A stretch of 49,458 bases of DNA from Helcobacillus massiliensis (GTDB lineage Bacteria > Actinomycetota > Actinomycetes > Actinomycetales > Dermabacteraceae), in contig NZ_JACHWP010000010.1 in assembly GCF_014191425.1 (NCBI RefSeq), forward strand, positions 1 to 49,458, given 5' to 3'. Each line of letters starts with the position of its first letter. The first letter of the stretch is position 1. The notes under the pieces were generated by a model. The model worked only from the letters and a program-made list of their open reading frames with translations. It was not told the origin of the DNA and did not search any database. This document shows positions 8,330-16,107 of the stretch, piece by piece. Both the position numbers and the translations under genes were made by a program.

Positions 8330-8617
8330 ATGAGCGTTATGGAACACCGTCTTCAACTGCTTCTCGATGCGCAGCGGCTCGATCAGCTCCGTAAGCGCGC
8401 CGCCGAGCAGGGAACTTCTGTGTCCGCGGTGGTCCGCGACGCCATCGACGCATCATTCGCAACGGATGCGGTGGAAGTGCGCGCACAGGCAGCACGCGAA
8501 CTGCTCGCTCTGACCGCCAGTAATGATGACTCCGAGCCTCCTGTGGCTGCAGGCGAGGTCGAAAGCGTCCGCGACGAGATGGACGCAGAACTCATCGCGA
8601 AGGCGGATCGCTGGTGA
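8330..8617 (+). CDS. vapB: VapB-type antitoxin, ribbon-helix-helix DNA-binding protein
   Basis: A 95-residue protein. The N-terminal 45 residues (HRLQLLLDAQRLDQLRKRAAEQG followed by TSVSAVVRDAIDASF) have the beta-alpha-alpha pattern of RHH/CopG proteins; the acidic C-terminus would wrap the toxin. The ATG at 8330 is chosen over longer frames because it sits 6 nt after a TATGAT -10 box, again without a ribosome site, and the inverted repeat lies just ahead. The stop overlaps the toxin start by 4 nt (GTGA). It should neutralise the partner PIN nuclease and, with it, repress the operon. Base composition is less GC-rich than the flanks and the window's iterated octamer is missing. Confidence 0.82.
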   Translation: MSVMEHRLQLLLDAQRLDQLRKRAAEQGTSVSAVVRDAIDASFATDAVEVRAQAARELLALTASNDDSEPPVAAGEVESVRDEMDAELIAKADRW

Positions 8618-9030
8618 CCTCGCTTTTCATCGACTCAACAGTGCTCCTCCATGCTGTCGGAGGCCCCCATCCGATGCGCGAACCGAGCCGCATACTGTTA
8701 GGGGCGGCAGGCGAAAGCCGTGTCACCCTGCACGCAAGCGTTGAGGCGGGGCAGGAGTTCTTGTTCCACCGTATGCGCCGTGTGGGCGGCGCTCAGGCAG
8801 CTCAGGAGTTCCGCATCGTTGACAGACTTGTGCTTTGGCATTCGTTCGACCAGGCAGTTCTTCGCAAGTCAGTTGAGCTGTCGTCGGCTGGGCGAATTGG
8901 GGGCCGCGATGCCGTCCACGCGGCAACGGCGTTCCTCGCTGGATTCAATGAAATAGTTTCGGCGGACCGGGATTTCGATGGTGTCCCGGGCCTGCTTCGA
9001 CGCTCGCCAGCCGACGTTCCTGGTTCCTGA
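8614..9030 (+). CDS. vapC: VapC-type PIN-domain ribonuclease toxin
   Basis: A 138-residue PIN domain. The acidic metal-binding set can be read: D7 in 'FIDSTVLLHA', E44 in 'SVEAGQEFL', D99 in 'GGRDAVHAATAFL' and D118/D122 in 'SADRDFDGV'. VapC toxins cut tRNA or rRNA when freed from VapB; the RNA target cannot be told from sequence. The GTG start is within the vapB stop, so the two are translationally coupled. All catalytic residues are present, so the toxin is likely functional. Composition is lower in GC than its neighbours, suggesting horizontal acquisition. Confidence 0.85.
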   Translation: MTSLFIDSTVLLHAVGGPHPMREPSRILLGAAGESRVTLHASVEAGQEFLFHRMRRVGGAQAAQEFRIVDRLVLWHSFDQAVLRKSVELSSAGRIGGRDAVHAATAFLAGFNEIVSADRDFDGVPGLLRRSPADVPGS

Positions 9031-9036
9031 CGACAG

Positions 9037-9687
9037 TCAGCGGCGGGGCAGATCCTTCGCCCAGCGGGCCGACGTGCTGCTCACATGCCCCGCCTCGCCT
9101 GGTTCGCCTCGCTCGAACGGGCTGGTCTCCCCCGTCGGCTCGAAGCCCATGCGCCGCCAGAACGGCTCTGCGGCGTCCGCGTTCGTCTCCACGATCCGCA
9201 GCTCGATCCGGTCGATCTCGGCCCAGCGGGAGATCTCCTTCTCCACGCGCCGGTAGAACGCGGCACCGAGGCCGCGGCCCTGCTGCTCACCGTGCACGAA
9301 CAGGATCCCGATGAACGCGGTGGAGTCGGTGGGCCAGCCGCGGATCACGTCGGCCACGGCTATCAGGCCCATGCCGGACAGGCCCGCGGCCGGGTGAGTG
9401 GAGGGAGTGGGGCGCCCGGCGAAGGCTTCCCGGTCGGGATGCACGGAGGGGCCGACGGGTGCCGACCCCCAGAGGCCGCGCAGATTCTTCGCCGACGCAT
9501 CCACCCCCGGCGGCAGGGTCTCCAGCACGTCGCGCGCGGCGCAGTCGCCGTCGACGGTTCCGTCAGCCCGCAGGCCGCCGACGCGCCGTGCATAGTCCGG
9601 GAACGAGGCGAGCAGCCGCGCCAGGTGCTCGCGGTCGTCGGAGGTGACGACCGCGTAGAGAGGTCCGTGGTCCTCGGGGATGCTCAT
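9037..9687 (-). CDS. GNAT family N-acetyltransferase
   Basis: A 216-residue protein. The acetyl-CoA motif A is 'ILFVHGEQQGRGLGAAFYRRVE' around residues 126-147 (Q-x-x-G-x-G), followed by 'RIELRIVETNADAAEPFWRRMGF', the usual motif B. The N-terminal 90 residues hold a variable substrate region. Substrate is not predictable. TACAGT lies 6 nt before the ATG at 9687, so this gene has its own leaderless promoter although it follows the SNF2 gene on the same strand by 33 nt. It ends 7 nt after the convergent vapC stop. Confidence 0.82.
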   Translation of the reverse strand: MSIPEDHGPLYAVVTSDDREHLARLLASFPDYARRVGGLRADGTVDGDCAARDVLETLPPGVDASAKNLRGLWGSAPVGPSVHPDREAFAGRPTPSTHPAAGLSGMGLIAVADVIRGWPTDSTAFIGILFVHGEQQGRGLGAAFYRRVEKEISRWAEIDRIELRIVETNADAAEPFWRRMGFEPTGETSPFERGEPGEAGHVSSTSARWAKDLPRR

Positions 9688-9693
9688 CGCTCA

Positions 9694-9699
9694 ACTGTA
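9694..9699 (-). promoter_or_regulatory. Leaderless -10 box of the GNAT gene
   Basis: TACAGT on the minus strand, 6 nt before the ATG at 9687, within the short gap after the SNF2 gene. Confidence 0.45.
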
Positions 9700-9720
9700 G
9701 CGGCGGCAGGGTCCCCCGGC

Positions 9721-12700
9721 TCAGCCCTCCAGCAGGCCGCGGATGTCGTCAGCGCTGAGGGTCTCGGCGAAGGCGTCGCCGCCGTCGGTCAGGGAGGAGA
9801 ACAATGCCGCCTTCTTCTGCTGCAGCTGCAGCACCTTCTCCTCGATCGTGTCCTGCGCAACCATCCGGTACACCATGACATTGCGCTGCTGCCCGATGCG
9901 GTGCGCACGGTCCACCGCCTGCGCCTCCGCCGCCGGGTTCCACCACGGATCCAGGAGGAACACGTAGTCCGCCTCTGTCAGCGTCAATCCGAAACCGCCC
10001 GCCTTCAACGAAATCAGGAACACCGGGTTCGCGCCCTCACGGAACTCCTCGATGACACCACCGCGGTTGCGGGTGGACCCATCCAAATACGAGAACGCGA
10101 CCCCACGCTGCTCCAACTGTCCCGCCACGCGCCGCAGGAACGACGTGAACTGGCTGAACACCAGCACCCGGTGCCCCTCCGACAGCACCTCCTCCAGATG
10201 CTCGAACAGCGAATTCAGCTTCGAGGACTCCACGCCCTCATGCTCCGTCTCATCCACGATCCCCGGGTCCAGCGCCAACATCCGCAGCAGCGTCAGCGAC
10301 CGGAACACGATGAACCGGTTCTTGTCGATGTCATCCAGCAGCCCGAGCACCTTCTTGCGCTCCCGCTGCAGAACCGAGTCGTACAGCTTCCGATGCTGCT
10401 TCTCCAGCTCCACACTCAGCACCTGCTCCTGCTTGGCCGGCAGATCCTTCGCCACCAATTCCTTCGTGCGGCGCAGCATGAAGGGCCGGATCCGTCGACG
10501 CAGCACATCCACCCGCTCCGGATGCTCCCCCGACTCGATCGGCTTCGTGAACTGCTCACGGAACGTGATCGGGGACGGGAAAAGGCCCGTCGCCGTCAGC
10601 GACAGCAGAGACCACAGGTCGGCGAGCGAGTTCTCCATCGGGGTGCCGGTGATCGCGAGGCGGAACGGCGCCTGCAGCCGCGCCGCCGCTTGGTGGACGC
10701 GCGAGGCGCGGTTCTTCACGAACTGCGCCTCGTCGAGGATCACGCCGTCATAGTCGAGGCGGGCGAAGTCATCGGCGTCGATCCGCAGGATCGTGTAGCT
10801 CGTGATGAGGATGTCGAAGCCGTCGGCCTCATCCTCCACCCACGTTCCGCGGGCGCGGCGCGTCTGGTCGATGACACCAACCCGCAGGCCCGGCGTGAAG
10901 CGCGCCGCCTCCTCCTGCCACACCCCGAGAACCGAACTGGGGGCGACCACGAGGAATGGGCGGGAGGCGGCACCCGGGGAATGCGCGGACCCGTCGCCCC
11001 CTCCCCCGCTGGGCGCGCCGACGGGGCCCTCGCCGCCGACGGGTTCGTCACCGGCAGCCTGCCGCTCGCGCGCGTGGGCGATGAGGGCGAGCGCCTGCAG
11101 GGTCTTGCCGAGCCCCATGTCGTCGGCGAGGATGCCGCCGAGGCCATGCCGCCACAGGAACCCCAGCCAGGTCAGCCCGTCACGCTGGTACGGCCGCAGC
11201 TGCGCGTTCAGCCCGTCGGGGGCAGGCACGTCCTCCAGGTCCGTGAGGGTGCGCAGCCGGCCGACGGCCGCATCCCAGGTCGCCGCCGTCTCCGCCTCCT
11301 GCGCGACCGCTTCGATGTCATCCCAGAGGTCCATCTGGTAGCGGGAGATCCGCTGAACATCCGGCTCCCACTCCTGCATCTGCTCACCGGACTGGATGAG
11401 TTCGCGCAGCGCATCGAATTCGGGCCGCTCCAGGGAGAAGAACGTCTTGTCCGGCATCAGCACCTTCGACTGGCCCTTCGCCAGCGCCACGAACAGGGTG
11501 GGGAACGGGATCTCACGGCCGTCGATGGTGATGTGGAAGCCGAGATCGAACCAGTCGTTCTTCCCCGGTGACTCGGTCTGAGTGACCCTCACGTGCGGGG
11601 CGTCGTCGAGCTCCCGGTAGGCATGACGGGTCCCGGTGATCCGCACCTCAACGAAGTCCATCTCCATCAGCTGGTCGAGGACCGTGGTGGTGAACTCGGC
11701 GGTGTCCACGCCGTGCAGACGCTCCGTGGCAGTGCCGCCGGCGGTGGGCCACAGCATCCGCACCTGAGCCAGCACCGCATCCTCATGCTCGATCGTGCGG
11801 CGCGCCCCCACCTGCTGGTTCATCGGCAGAGTCCGCTCCGGGTCGTGGTACCGCCACGCCCAGTCCAGGTTGAGGGAGTCCTCCTTGCCGTACGAGGCGG
11901 TCAGCTCCAGGGTCGCCGGCCGGATCTGCGGCAGATCGATCGAGTCATCACGCGTGGTGACGGGCACGGTGCGCTGCAGCCGCGGGTACGCCTCCAGCAG
12001 GAACATGTCACGGTCCTCCGCCGGGATCACCAGAGGTTCCGGGCGCGCGAGGAGGCTCTGCAGCTGGGTGGGCATCGGCTCGTTCATCCCGCCGATCCGG
12101 ATGGAGAACTTCGGCTGCTTCGCCCGCGTCATGTGGGTGACGGCGAGCGCGCCGTGCGCGCCGAGGGCTCGGCCGATCTCCATCTCCTCACCGTCCATGG
12201 TGAGCACGGGACGCAGCGCGAGGTCGCCGGGCTCATCGGGCGCGGCTGATCCGTCGGCCTGCTCCTCTCCAGGACGCGAGAGCCGCAGGTCCACGGCGGC
12301 GCGGTCCGCGAGCTCCACGTCCTTCACCGAGCCGAGGCCCACGAACGCCACGCCCGCCTCGCGCGCGCGGTGCAGCGCCTCCCACAGCATGTCGGTGTTG
12401 ATGGAGTTCAGCCACAGGTGCTCCACGGTGCCGGACACGTGGGAGCGTTCGGATTCGGCGGCGGCGAAGATGCGGTGGAGCGCATCGGCCTGCTCGGGGA
12501 CGTAGCCGAGGCTGCGCATCCGGAACTCGAAGGTACGCCAGGACAGCCCGGAGCGCACCCAGTTGTTGCGCTTGCCGGCCTTCAGCGGCCGAATCTTGAC
12601 GAACAGGGGCTTGCCAGCGGCGATGTGCTCCGCTGCGGCCGGCTCCTGCCCCCATTCGAAGGGGCGCTTGTCGATCTTCTCGGCATCGAGCTCGAAGCCG

Positions 12701-13239
12701 ATTGCCAGTGGGGTCGGCTGCTCCTGCTCGCGCGGCTCGTCCCGCAGCAGGGAGGACAGGGCGGTGCGCCACTCCGGGGTGGCGGGCCGCTCAGCGTGCT
12801 CCGGGTGATCGAGGTGCCCAGCGTGTTCGGTGCGCCCGGCGTGCCGGGTGGTGCCGGCGGGGCGGGTGCCGGTTGTGGTGTCGGCGGATCCGCCGCGGAG
12901 GCGGTCAGCGGCAGCGAGAGCGGCGGCGTCCCGGGCGATGTCGAGGAGGACCGCCGCACTGTGCTTGCAGTCGAGGCGGACGGGGCAGCTGCAGTGCGCG
13001 AGTGTGACGCTCCAGCGGGAGGGGTCGCCGGCGGCGCGGCGCAGTTTGATGGTCTGGCTGTAGGGCTGAGGATCGGTCCCCTGGACCATGGCGTCGATGG
13101 AGCCGTTCTCCGGCGACCAGTCGGCGTGGAGGACCTGGCCGCGGCGGATCAGTCCTTCCGCGCGCTCCAGCACCGTGTCGCCGAAGCGCCGCTGCAGGTG
13201 CGTGTGGTCGATCACGGGCAGGGCAGGGTTCTCAGCCAT
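9721..13239 (-). CDS. SNF2-family DEAD/DEAH helicase with SWIM zinc finger
   Basis: A 1172-residue ATPase. A SWIM-type finger is near residues 80-105 (CSCPVRLDCKHSAAVLL, C-x-C-x-n-C-x-H). A long middle region is typical of bacterial SNF2 proteins. The motor begins near residue 695: motif I 'ILADDMGLGKTLQALAL', motif II 'VILDEAQFVKN', motif III 'LAITGTPMENSLADLWSL', then the second lobe 'VLVFSQFTSFLRR' and motif VI 'AVDRAHRIGQQRNV'. The family translocates on double-stranded DNA and remodels protein-DNA or RNA polymerase complexes. The ATG has TAGGCT 6 nt upstream, and GGAAGG in that gap could also serve as ribosome site. All core motifs are intact. Confidence 0.93.
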   Translation of the reverse strand: MAENPALPVIDHTHLQRRFGDTVLERAEGLIRRGQVLHADWSPENGSIDAMVQGTDPQPYSQTIKLRRAAGDPSRWSVTLAHCSCPVRLDCKHSAAVLLDIARDAAALAAADRLRGGSADTTTGTRPAGTTRHAGRTEHAGHLDHPEHAERPATPEWRTALSSLLRDEPREQEQPTPLAIGFELDAEKIDKRPFEWGQEPAAAEHIAAGKPLFVKIRPLKAGKRNNWVRSGLSWRTFEFRMRSLGYVPEQADALHRIFAAAESERSHVSGTVEHLWLNSINTDMLWEALHRAREAGVAFVGLGSVKDVELADRAAVDLRLSRPGEEQADGSAAPDEPGDLALRPVLTMDGEEMEIGRALGAHGALAVTHMTRAKQPKFSIRIGGMNEPMPTQLQSLLARPEPLVIPAEDRDMFLLEAYPRLQRTVPVTTRDDSIDLPQIRPATLELTASYGKEDSLNLDWAWRYHDPERTLPMNQQVGARRTIEHEDAVLAQVRMLWPTAGGTATERLHGVDTAEFTTTVLDQLMEMDFVEVRITGTRHAYRELDDAPHVRVTQTESPGKNDWFDLGFHITIDGREIPFPTLFVALAKGQSKVLMPDKTFFSLERPEFDALRELIQSGEQMQEWEPDVQRISRYQMDLWDDIEAVAQEAETAATWDAAVGRLRTLTDLEDVPAPDGLNAQLRPYQRDGLTWLGFLWRHGLGGILADDMGLGKTLQALALIAHARERQAAGDEPVGGEGPVGAPSGGGGDGSAHSPGAASRPFLVVAPSSVLGVWQEEAARFTPGLRVGVIDQTRRARGTWVEDEADGFDILITSYTILRIDADDFARLDYDGVILDEAQFVKNRASRVHQAAARLQAPFRLAITGTPMENSLADLWSLLSLTATGLFPSPITFREQFTKPIESGEHPERVDVLRRRIRPFMLRRTKELVAKDLPAKQEQVLSVELEKQHRKLYDSVLQRERKKVLGLLDDIDKNRFIVFRSLTLLRMLALDPGIVDETEHEGVESSKLNSLFEHLEEVLSEGHRVLVFSQFTSFLRRVAGQLEQRGVAFSYLDGSTRNRGGVIEEFREGANPVFLISLKAGGFGLTLTEADYVFLLDPWWNPAAEAQAVDRAHRIGQQRNVMVYRMVAQDTIEEKVLQLQQKKAALFSSLTDGGDAFAETLSADDIRGLLEG

Positions 13240-13245
13240 CCTTCC

Positions 13246-13251
13246 AGCCTA
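13246..13251 (-). promoter_or_regulatory. -10 box of the SNF2 gene
   Basis: TAGGCT on the minus strand, 6 nt before the ATG at 13239. Confidence 0.4.
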
Positions 13252-13300
13252 CGGTCTGCGGGTGGCGGGTGCGTGGTCGCATGCCCGTTACCTTGTGAGC

Positions 13301-13507
13301 ACCCCGATGGACGGGGTCTGGTCGCTCGGCCGGGTATGGCTTTGTTGCCCTGCCATTGATGGTCCGGGGGGTGTTGCCGCCCGGTCGAGAGACACGCGTT
13401 GACCGCTGATAGGGACACGGCCCAGCTCTGTCTGAGGTCTCTTCGTAACGTGGGTGCCGGCATCGGGTGTCGAGACTGCGGCCAGCAGTGATGAGGAGGA
13501 CAGCGTC
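13301..13507 (+). ncRNA. Candidate IS110 bridge RNA region
   Basis: IS110 elements of the IS621 type encode a structured bridge RNA in the left non-coding end. This 207-nt leader starts with a perfect stem ACCCCG / CGGGGT around a 5-nt loop (13301-13317), as expected for the 5' stem-loop, and holds a second G/C-rich hairpin at about 13364-13384 (CCGGG ... CCCGG). I did not identify the donor-binding and target-binding loops. The call therefore rests on position, one or two hairpins and family knowledge. Confidence 0.35.
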
Positions 13508-14731
13508 ATGAACACAGGGTTCGCGGTCGTGATCGGCCTGGACGTCGGGAAGACAGCTCACCACGCGTGCGCACTCGACCCGGAGGGGAACAAGCTGTTC
13601 GACAAGCCCCTCCCGCAGGACGAGACCAAACTTCGCGAGCTGTTCACCCAGCTGCAGAACCACGGCGAAGTTCTGCTGGTCGTCGATCAGCCCAACACCA
13701 TCGGAGCGTTGCCGATCGCGGTGGCCCGGGATACCGGCTGCACAGTCGCCTACCTTCCCGGATTGGCGATGCGGAAGGCCGCGGATCTGTATCCGGGCAG
13801 GTCAAAGACCGATGCGCGGGATGCTTTCATCATCGCTGACACCGCCAGGACCATGCCCCATACCCTGCGCAGCGTCGATCGTGACAGCGAGGTCCTCTCC
13901 GCACTGAAGGTCCTTGCCGGCTTCGACGAGGACCTCGCTCACGAGACCACAAGGGCGCTGAACCGGATCCGGTCCCTGCTCACCCAGATCCACCCCGCGC
14001 TCGAGCGCGTCTTCGCAGGCGGGAAGCTTTCCACTGGGCTCGTGCTGGACCTGCTGGAGAAGTTTGGCGGACCCACCGGCCTCCGAAGTGCCGGCCGAGG
14101 GAAGGTGCTGCGGTTCGCCCGCGCGCATTCACGCCGCGACCCCGAGACGCTGGTCGAGCAGATCTTCACAGCCCTTAGCGAGCAGACCGTCATCGTGCCC
14201 GCCACCGCAGCGGTTGAGCTGGTGATCCCCCGAGTCGCTGGCCAGGTTAAAGAGCTGAAAGAACAGCGCGCGACCGTGGCCCACGAAGTGGAGGGCATGC
14301 TGGAGGACTTCCCTCTCGCCTCGGTCTTGATGAGCATGCCGGGGATCGGCATCAAGACCGCCGCCCAGATCCTCCTCGCGATCGGTGATGGCTCCGCGTT
14401 TGAGTCCGCCAGCCACCTCGCGGCCTATGCCGGGATCGCGCCGGTCACCCGCAGATCAGGCACCTCGATCCGCGGAGAGTTCCCCGCCCGGTCAGGGAAC
14501 AAACGCCTGAAGAACGCCCTGTTCTACTCCGCCTGGGTCGCCTCCAACCACGACCCCATCTCCAAGGCCTACTACGATCGCAAACGCGCCGAAGGCAAAC
14601 GGCACAACGCCGCCGTGATCTGCCTAGCCCGCCGCCGCTGCAACGTCATCTACGCCATGCTCCGCGACGGCACCTACTACCAGCCACCGACAACCGCCCC
14701 TACCCCCGAGCCGACCGCTCTCGCGGCTTGA
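13508..14731 (+). CDS. IS110-family transposase (DEDD recombinase)
   Basis: A 407-residue transposase. The N-terminal RuvC-like DEDD domain starts with 'VVIGLDVGKTAHHACALD' and contains 'LLVVDQPNTIGALP' and 'YPGRSKTDARDAFIIADTAR', which supply the acidic residues. The C-terminal Tnp20 domain has 'LMSMPGIGIKTAAQILLAIGD' and 'HLAAYAGIAPVTRRSGTS'. Residues after 'RSGNKRLKNALFYSAW' include the nucleophilic-serine region used by bridge-RNA-guided recombinases. The ATG at 13508 follows AGGAGG by 7 nt. No frameshift or stop is seen, so the element could be active. Its right end follows within about 25 nt. Confidence 0.95.
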   Translation: MNTGFAVVIGLDVGKTAHHACALDPEGNKLFDKPLPQDETKLRELFTQLQNHGEVLLVVDQPNTIGALPIAVARDTGCTVAYLPGLAMRKAADLYPGRSKTDARDAFIIADTARTMPHTLRSVDRDSEVLSALKVLAGFDEDLAHETTRALNRIRSLLTQIHPALERVFAGGKLSTGLVLDLLEKFGGPTGLRSAGRGKVLRFARAHSRRDPETLVEQIFTALSEQTVIVPATAAVELVIPRVAGQVKELKEQRATVAHEVEGMLEDFPLASVLMSMPGIGIKTAAQILLAIGDGSAFESASHLAAYAGIAPVTRRSGTSIRGEFPARSGNKRLKNALFYSAWVASNHDPISKAYYDRKRAEGKRHNAAVICLARRRCNVIYAMLRDGTYYQPPTTAPTPEPTALAA

Positions 14732-14943
14732 CTCGAAACATAGGGACACCTCCCCGGTCGAAATTGAGCAGGATGCCGCACGCACGAGGCGCGCCAGACG
14801 TGCGTCGTTCTGCTGAAGCTTCTTGCGCTGGGCGGGGAAGCAGGGGCGCCGGGCAGGTGGTGCCCAGGTGAACTCGGGACACTCGGGGTGACCCGCGGCG
14901 CAGGCCGCGGGCGACGCTCACGAATGTTCGAGGAGGAGCAGTC

Positions 14944-15402
14944 ATGTCCGATCAGAAGCCGCCGCTGCCGCCGTTCACCGCCGAGACGGCCGCGAAGAAG
15001 GTCCAGGCCGCGGAGGATGCGTGGAACACGCGCGACCCGCACAAGGTCGCTCTCGCCTACACCCCGGATTCGCAGTGGCGGAACCGGGACGAGTTCATCA
15101 CCGGACGCGAGGCCATCGTGGAGTTCCTGACCCGGAAGTGGGAGAAGGAGCAGGAGTACGCGCTGCGCAAGTCCCTGTGGGCATTCACGGAGAACCGCAT
15201 CGCCGTCCGTTTCCAGTACGAGTGGCATGACGCGGACGGCCAGTGGTGGCGCTCCTACGGCAACGAGAACTGGCAGTTCAACGCCGACGGGTTCATGGAG
15301 CGCCGCGAAGCCAGCATCAACGACGTGCCGATCAGCGAGGACGAGCGCCGCATCGTCGGTCCGCGCGGGGACGGCGAGACGGGCGAGATCCCGCTGCAGT
15401 GA
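14944..15402 (+). CDS. Nuclear transport factor 2/SnoaL-like protein (DUF1348 type)
   Basis: A 152-residue single-domain protein. '[27 protein letters not shown]' and '[19 protein letters not shown]' followed by '[21 protein letters not shown]' match the DUF1348 subgroup of NTF2-like cone-shaped proteins. Function is unknown; relatives are small hydrolases, isomerases or binding proteins. GAGGAGG lies 7 nt before the ATG. The 190 nt between the IS110 right end and this gene hold a short G/C-rich inverted region but no recognisable promoter. The IS110 insertion immediately upstream may have changed its expression. Confidence 0.8.
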   Translation: MSDQKPPLPPFTAETAAKKVQAAEDAWNTRDPHKVALAYTPDSQWRNRDEFITGREAIVEFLTRKWEKEQEYALRKSLWAFTENRIAVRFQYEWHDADGQWWRSYGNENWQFNADGFMERREASINDVPISEDERRIVGPRGDGETGEIPLQ

Positions 15403-15469
15403 ACGCAGGCCCGCCTGGGCTGCGACTTGGGCACTGCTGAGCCGAGGGGCCAGGCTTCGACAGCGGCGC

Positions 15470-15865
15470 CTACTGGCCGAGGGTGTACTGGCGGGACTGG
15501 AGTTCGTGGTCGGTGTCGTTGACCTGCACGGTGTACCCGTCGGGATCGACGGCGCGGAAGAACCGGCCGAAGGTTTCGTCAATGATGGGGCCGGGCTCAT
15601 GCCCGGCGTCCTGCAGTGCCCGGTGCAGCGCTTCGAGCGATTCACCCTCGTCGGTGTCGAGGTGCAGGTCGACGGCATGGAGGTGGGCGTCACCGCGAGC
15701 CTCGTCGGCGTGATGGATGTTGAGCCGGCCGGGCTGGGGGCCGCCGAGCATGGGGCGCCACCCGTCGGATGCTTCGGCAGTGTATTCACGCAGGCCGAGC
15801 AGTGTGTAGAAGTCGGCGACTGCTGCGGGTGCCGCTGTGAATCGGATGGGGCTGAGGTGGGTCAT
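15470..15865 (-). CDS. VOC family protein (glyoxalase/bleomycin-resistance fold)
   Basis: A 131-residue VOC module pair. The N-terminal 'PIRFTAAPAAVADFYTLLGL' and C-terminal 'GRFFRAVDPDGYTVQVND' are typical; possible metal-ligand histidines lie in 'LNIHHAD' and 'AVDLHLD'. VOC proteins bind or convert small electrophiles, or sequester antibiotics. It overlaps the upstream RHH regulator gene by 4 nt (ATGA), so the two form an operon and the regulator probably controls this gene. No substrate can be named. The SnoaL-like gene converges on it from the left. Confidence 0.8.
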   Translation of the reverse strand: MTHLSPIRFTAAPAAVADFYTLLGLREYTAEASDGWRPMLGGPQPGRLNIHHADEARGDAHLHAVDLHLDTDEGESLEALHRALQDAGHEPGPIIDETFGRFFRAVDPDGYTVQVNDTDHELQSRQYTLGQ

Positions 15866-16053
15866 GGTCGGCTCCTTGTGAGGTAGTCGCGCATCGCTTT
15901 TTCGACGAAGGACGACAGGGAGTTCTGGTCATCGATGGCGGCGAACTTGATCTCTTTGATCAGTGACGCCGGCAGGTAGACGTTGAACTGCTTCTTCGGG
16001 TCGTCCTTGCTGGGTGCTTCGGCCCCAGGCTGGTCCTTCTTCTGCGCCACCAT
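15862..16053 (-). CDS. Small ribbon-helix-helix regulator
   Basis: A 63-residue protein with a charged 20-residue N-terminus, then 'KKQFNVYLPASLIKEIKFAAIDD' and 'SLSSFVEKAMRDYL', the strand-helix-helix pattern of CopG/Arc-type DNA-binding proteins. The ATG at 16053 is preceded by TAGCAT at 7 nt and by a near-perfect 22-nt palindrome covering that box, so autorepression is very likely. The next gene is a VOC protein, not a toxin; the pair is a regulator-plus-detoxifier unit rather than a normal toxin-antitoxin system, although the latter cannot be excluded. Confidence 0.75.
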   Translation of the reverse strand: MVAQKKDQPGAEAPSKDDPKKQFNVYLPASLIKEIKFAAIDDQNSLSSFVEKAMRDYLTRSRP

Positions 16054-16054
16054 G

Positions 16055-16076
16055 ACTAGTATGCTAGCAATCTAGT
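16055..16076 (-). promoter_or_regulatory. Near-perfect palindromic operator over the -10 of the RHH/VOC operon
   Basis: A 22-nt palindrome centred on GCTAGC with ACTAG / CTAGT ends; 18 of 22 positions are self-complementary. CTAG, a rare tetramer in GC-rich DNA, occurs three times at regular distance. The -10 box (TAGCAT on the minus strand, 16061-16066) lies inside it, so a bound RHH dimer pair would block RNA polymerase. Confidence 0.6.
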
Positions 16077-16107
16077 GGACCGTGGGCAAGACCCGGATGG
16101 GCACGGG

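Larger units (their letters stand above)
13300..14756 (+). mobile_element. IS110-family insertion sequence (ends approximate)
   Basis: The element comprises one intact transposase gene, a non-coding left leader of about 200 nt and a short right end. IS110 elements have no terminal inverted repeats and make no clear target duplication, so the ends are estimates. The 10-mer ATAGGGACAC occurs twice, at 13409-13418 and at 14740-14749, bracketing the transposase gene; it may be a terminal or subterminal recognition sequence. The element lies between the divergent SNF2 and SnoaL-like genes and interrupts no recognisable gene. The window's iterated octamer is absent from it. Confidence 0.75.
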
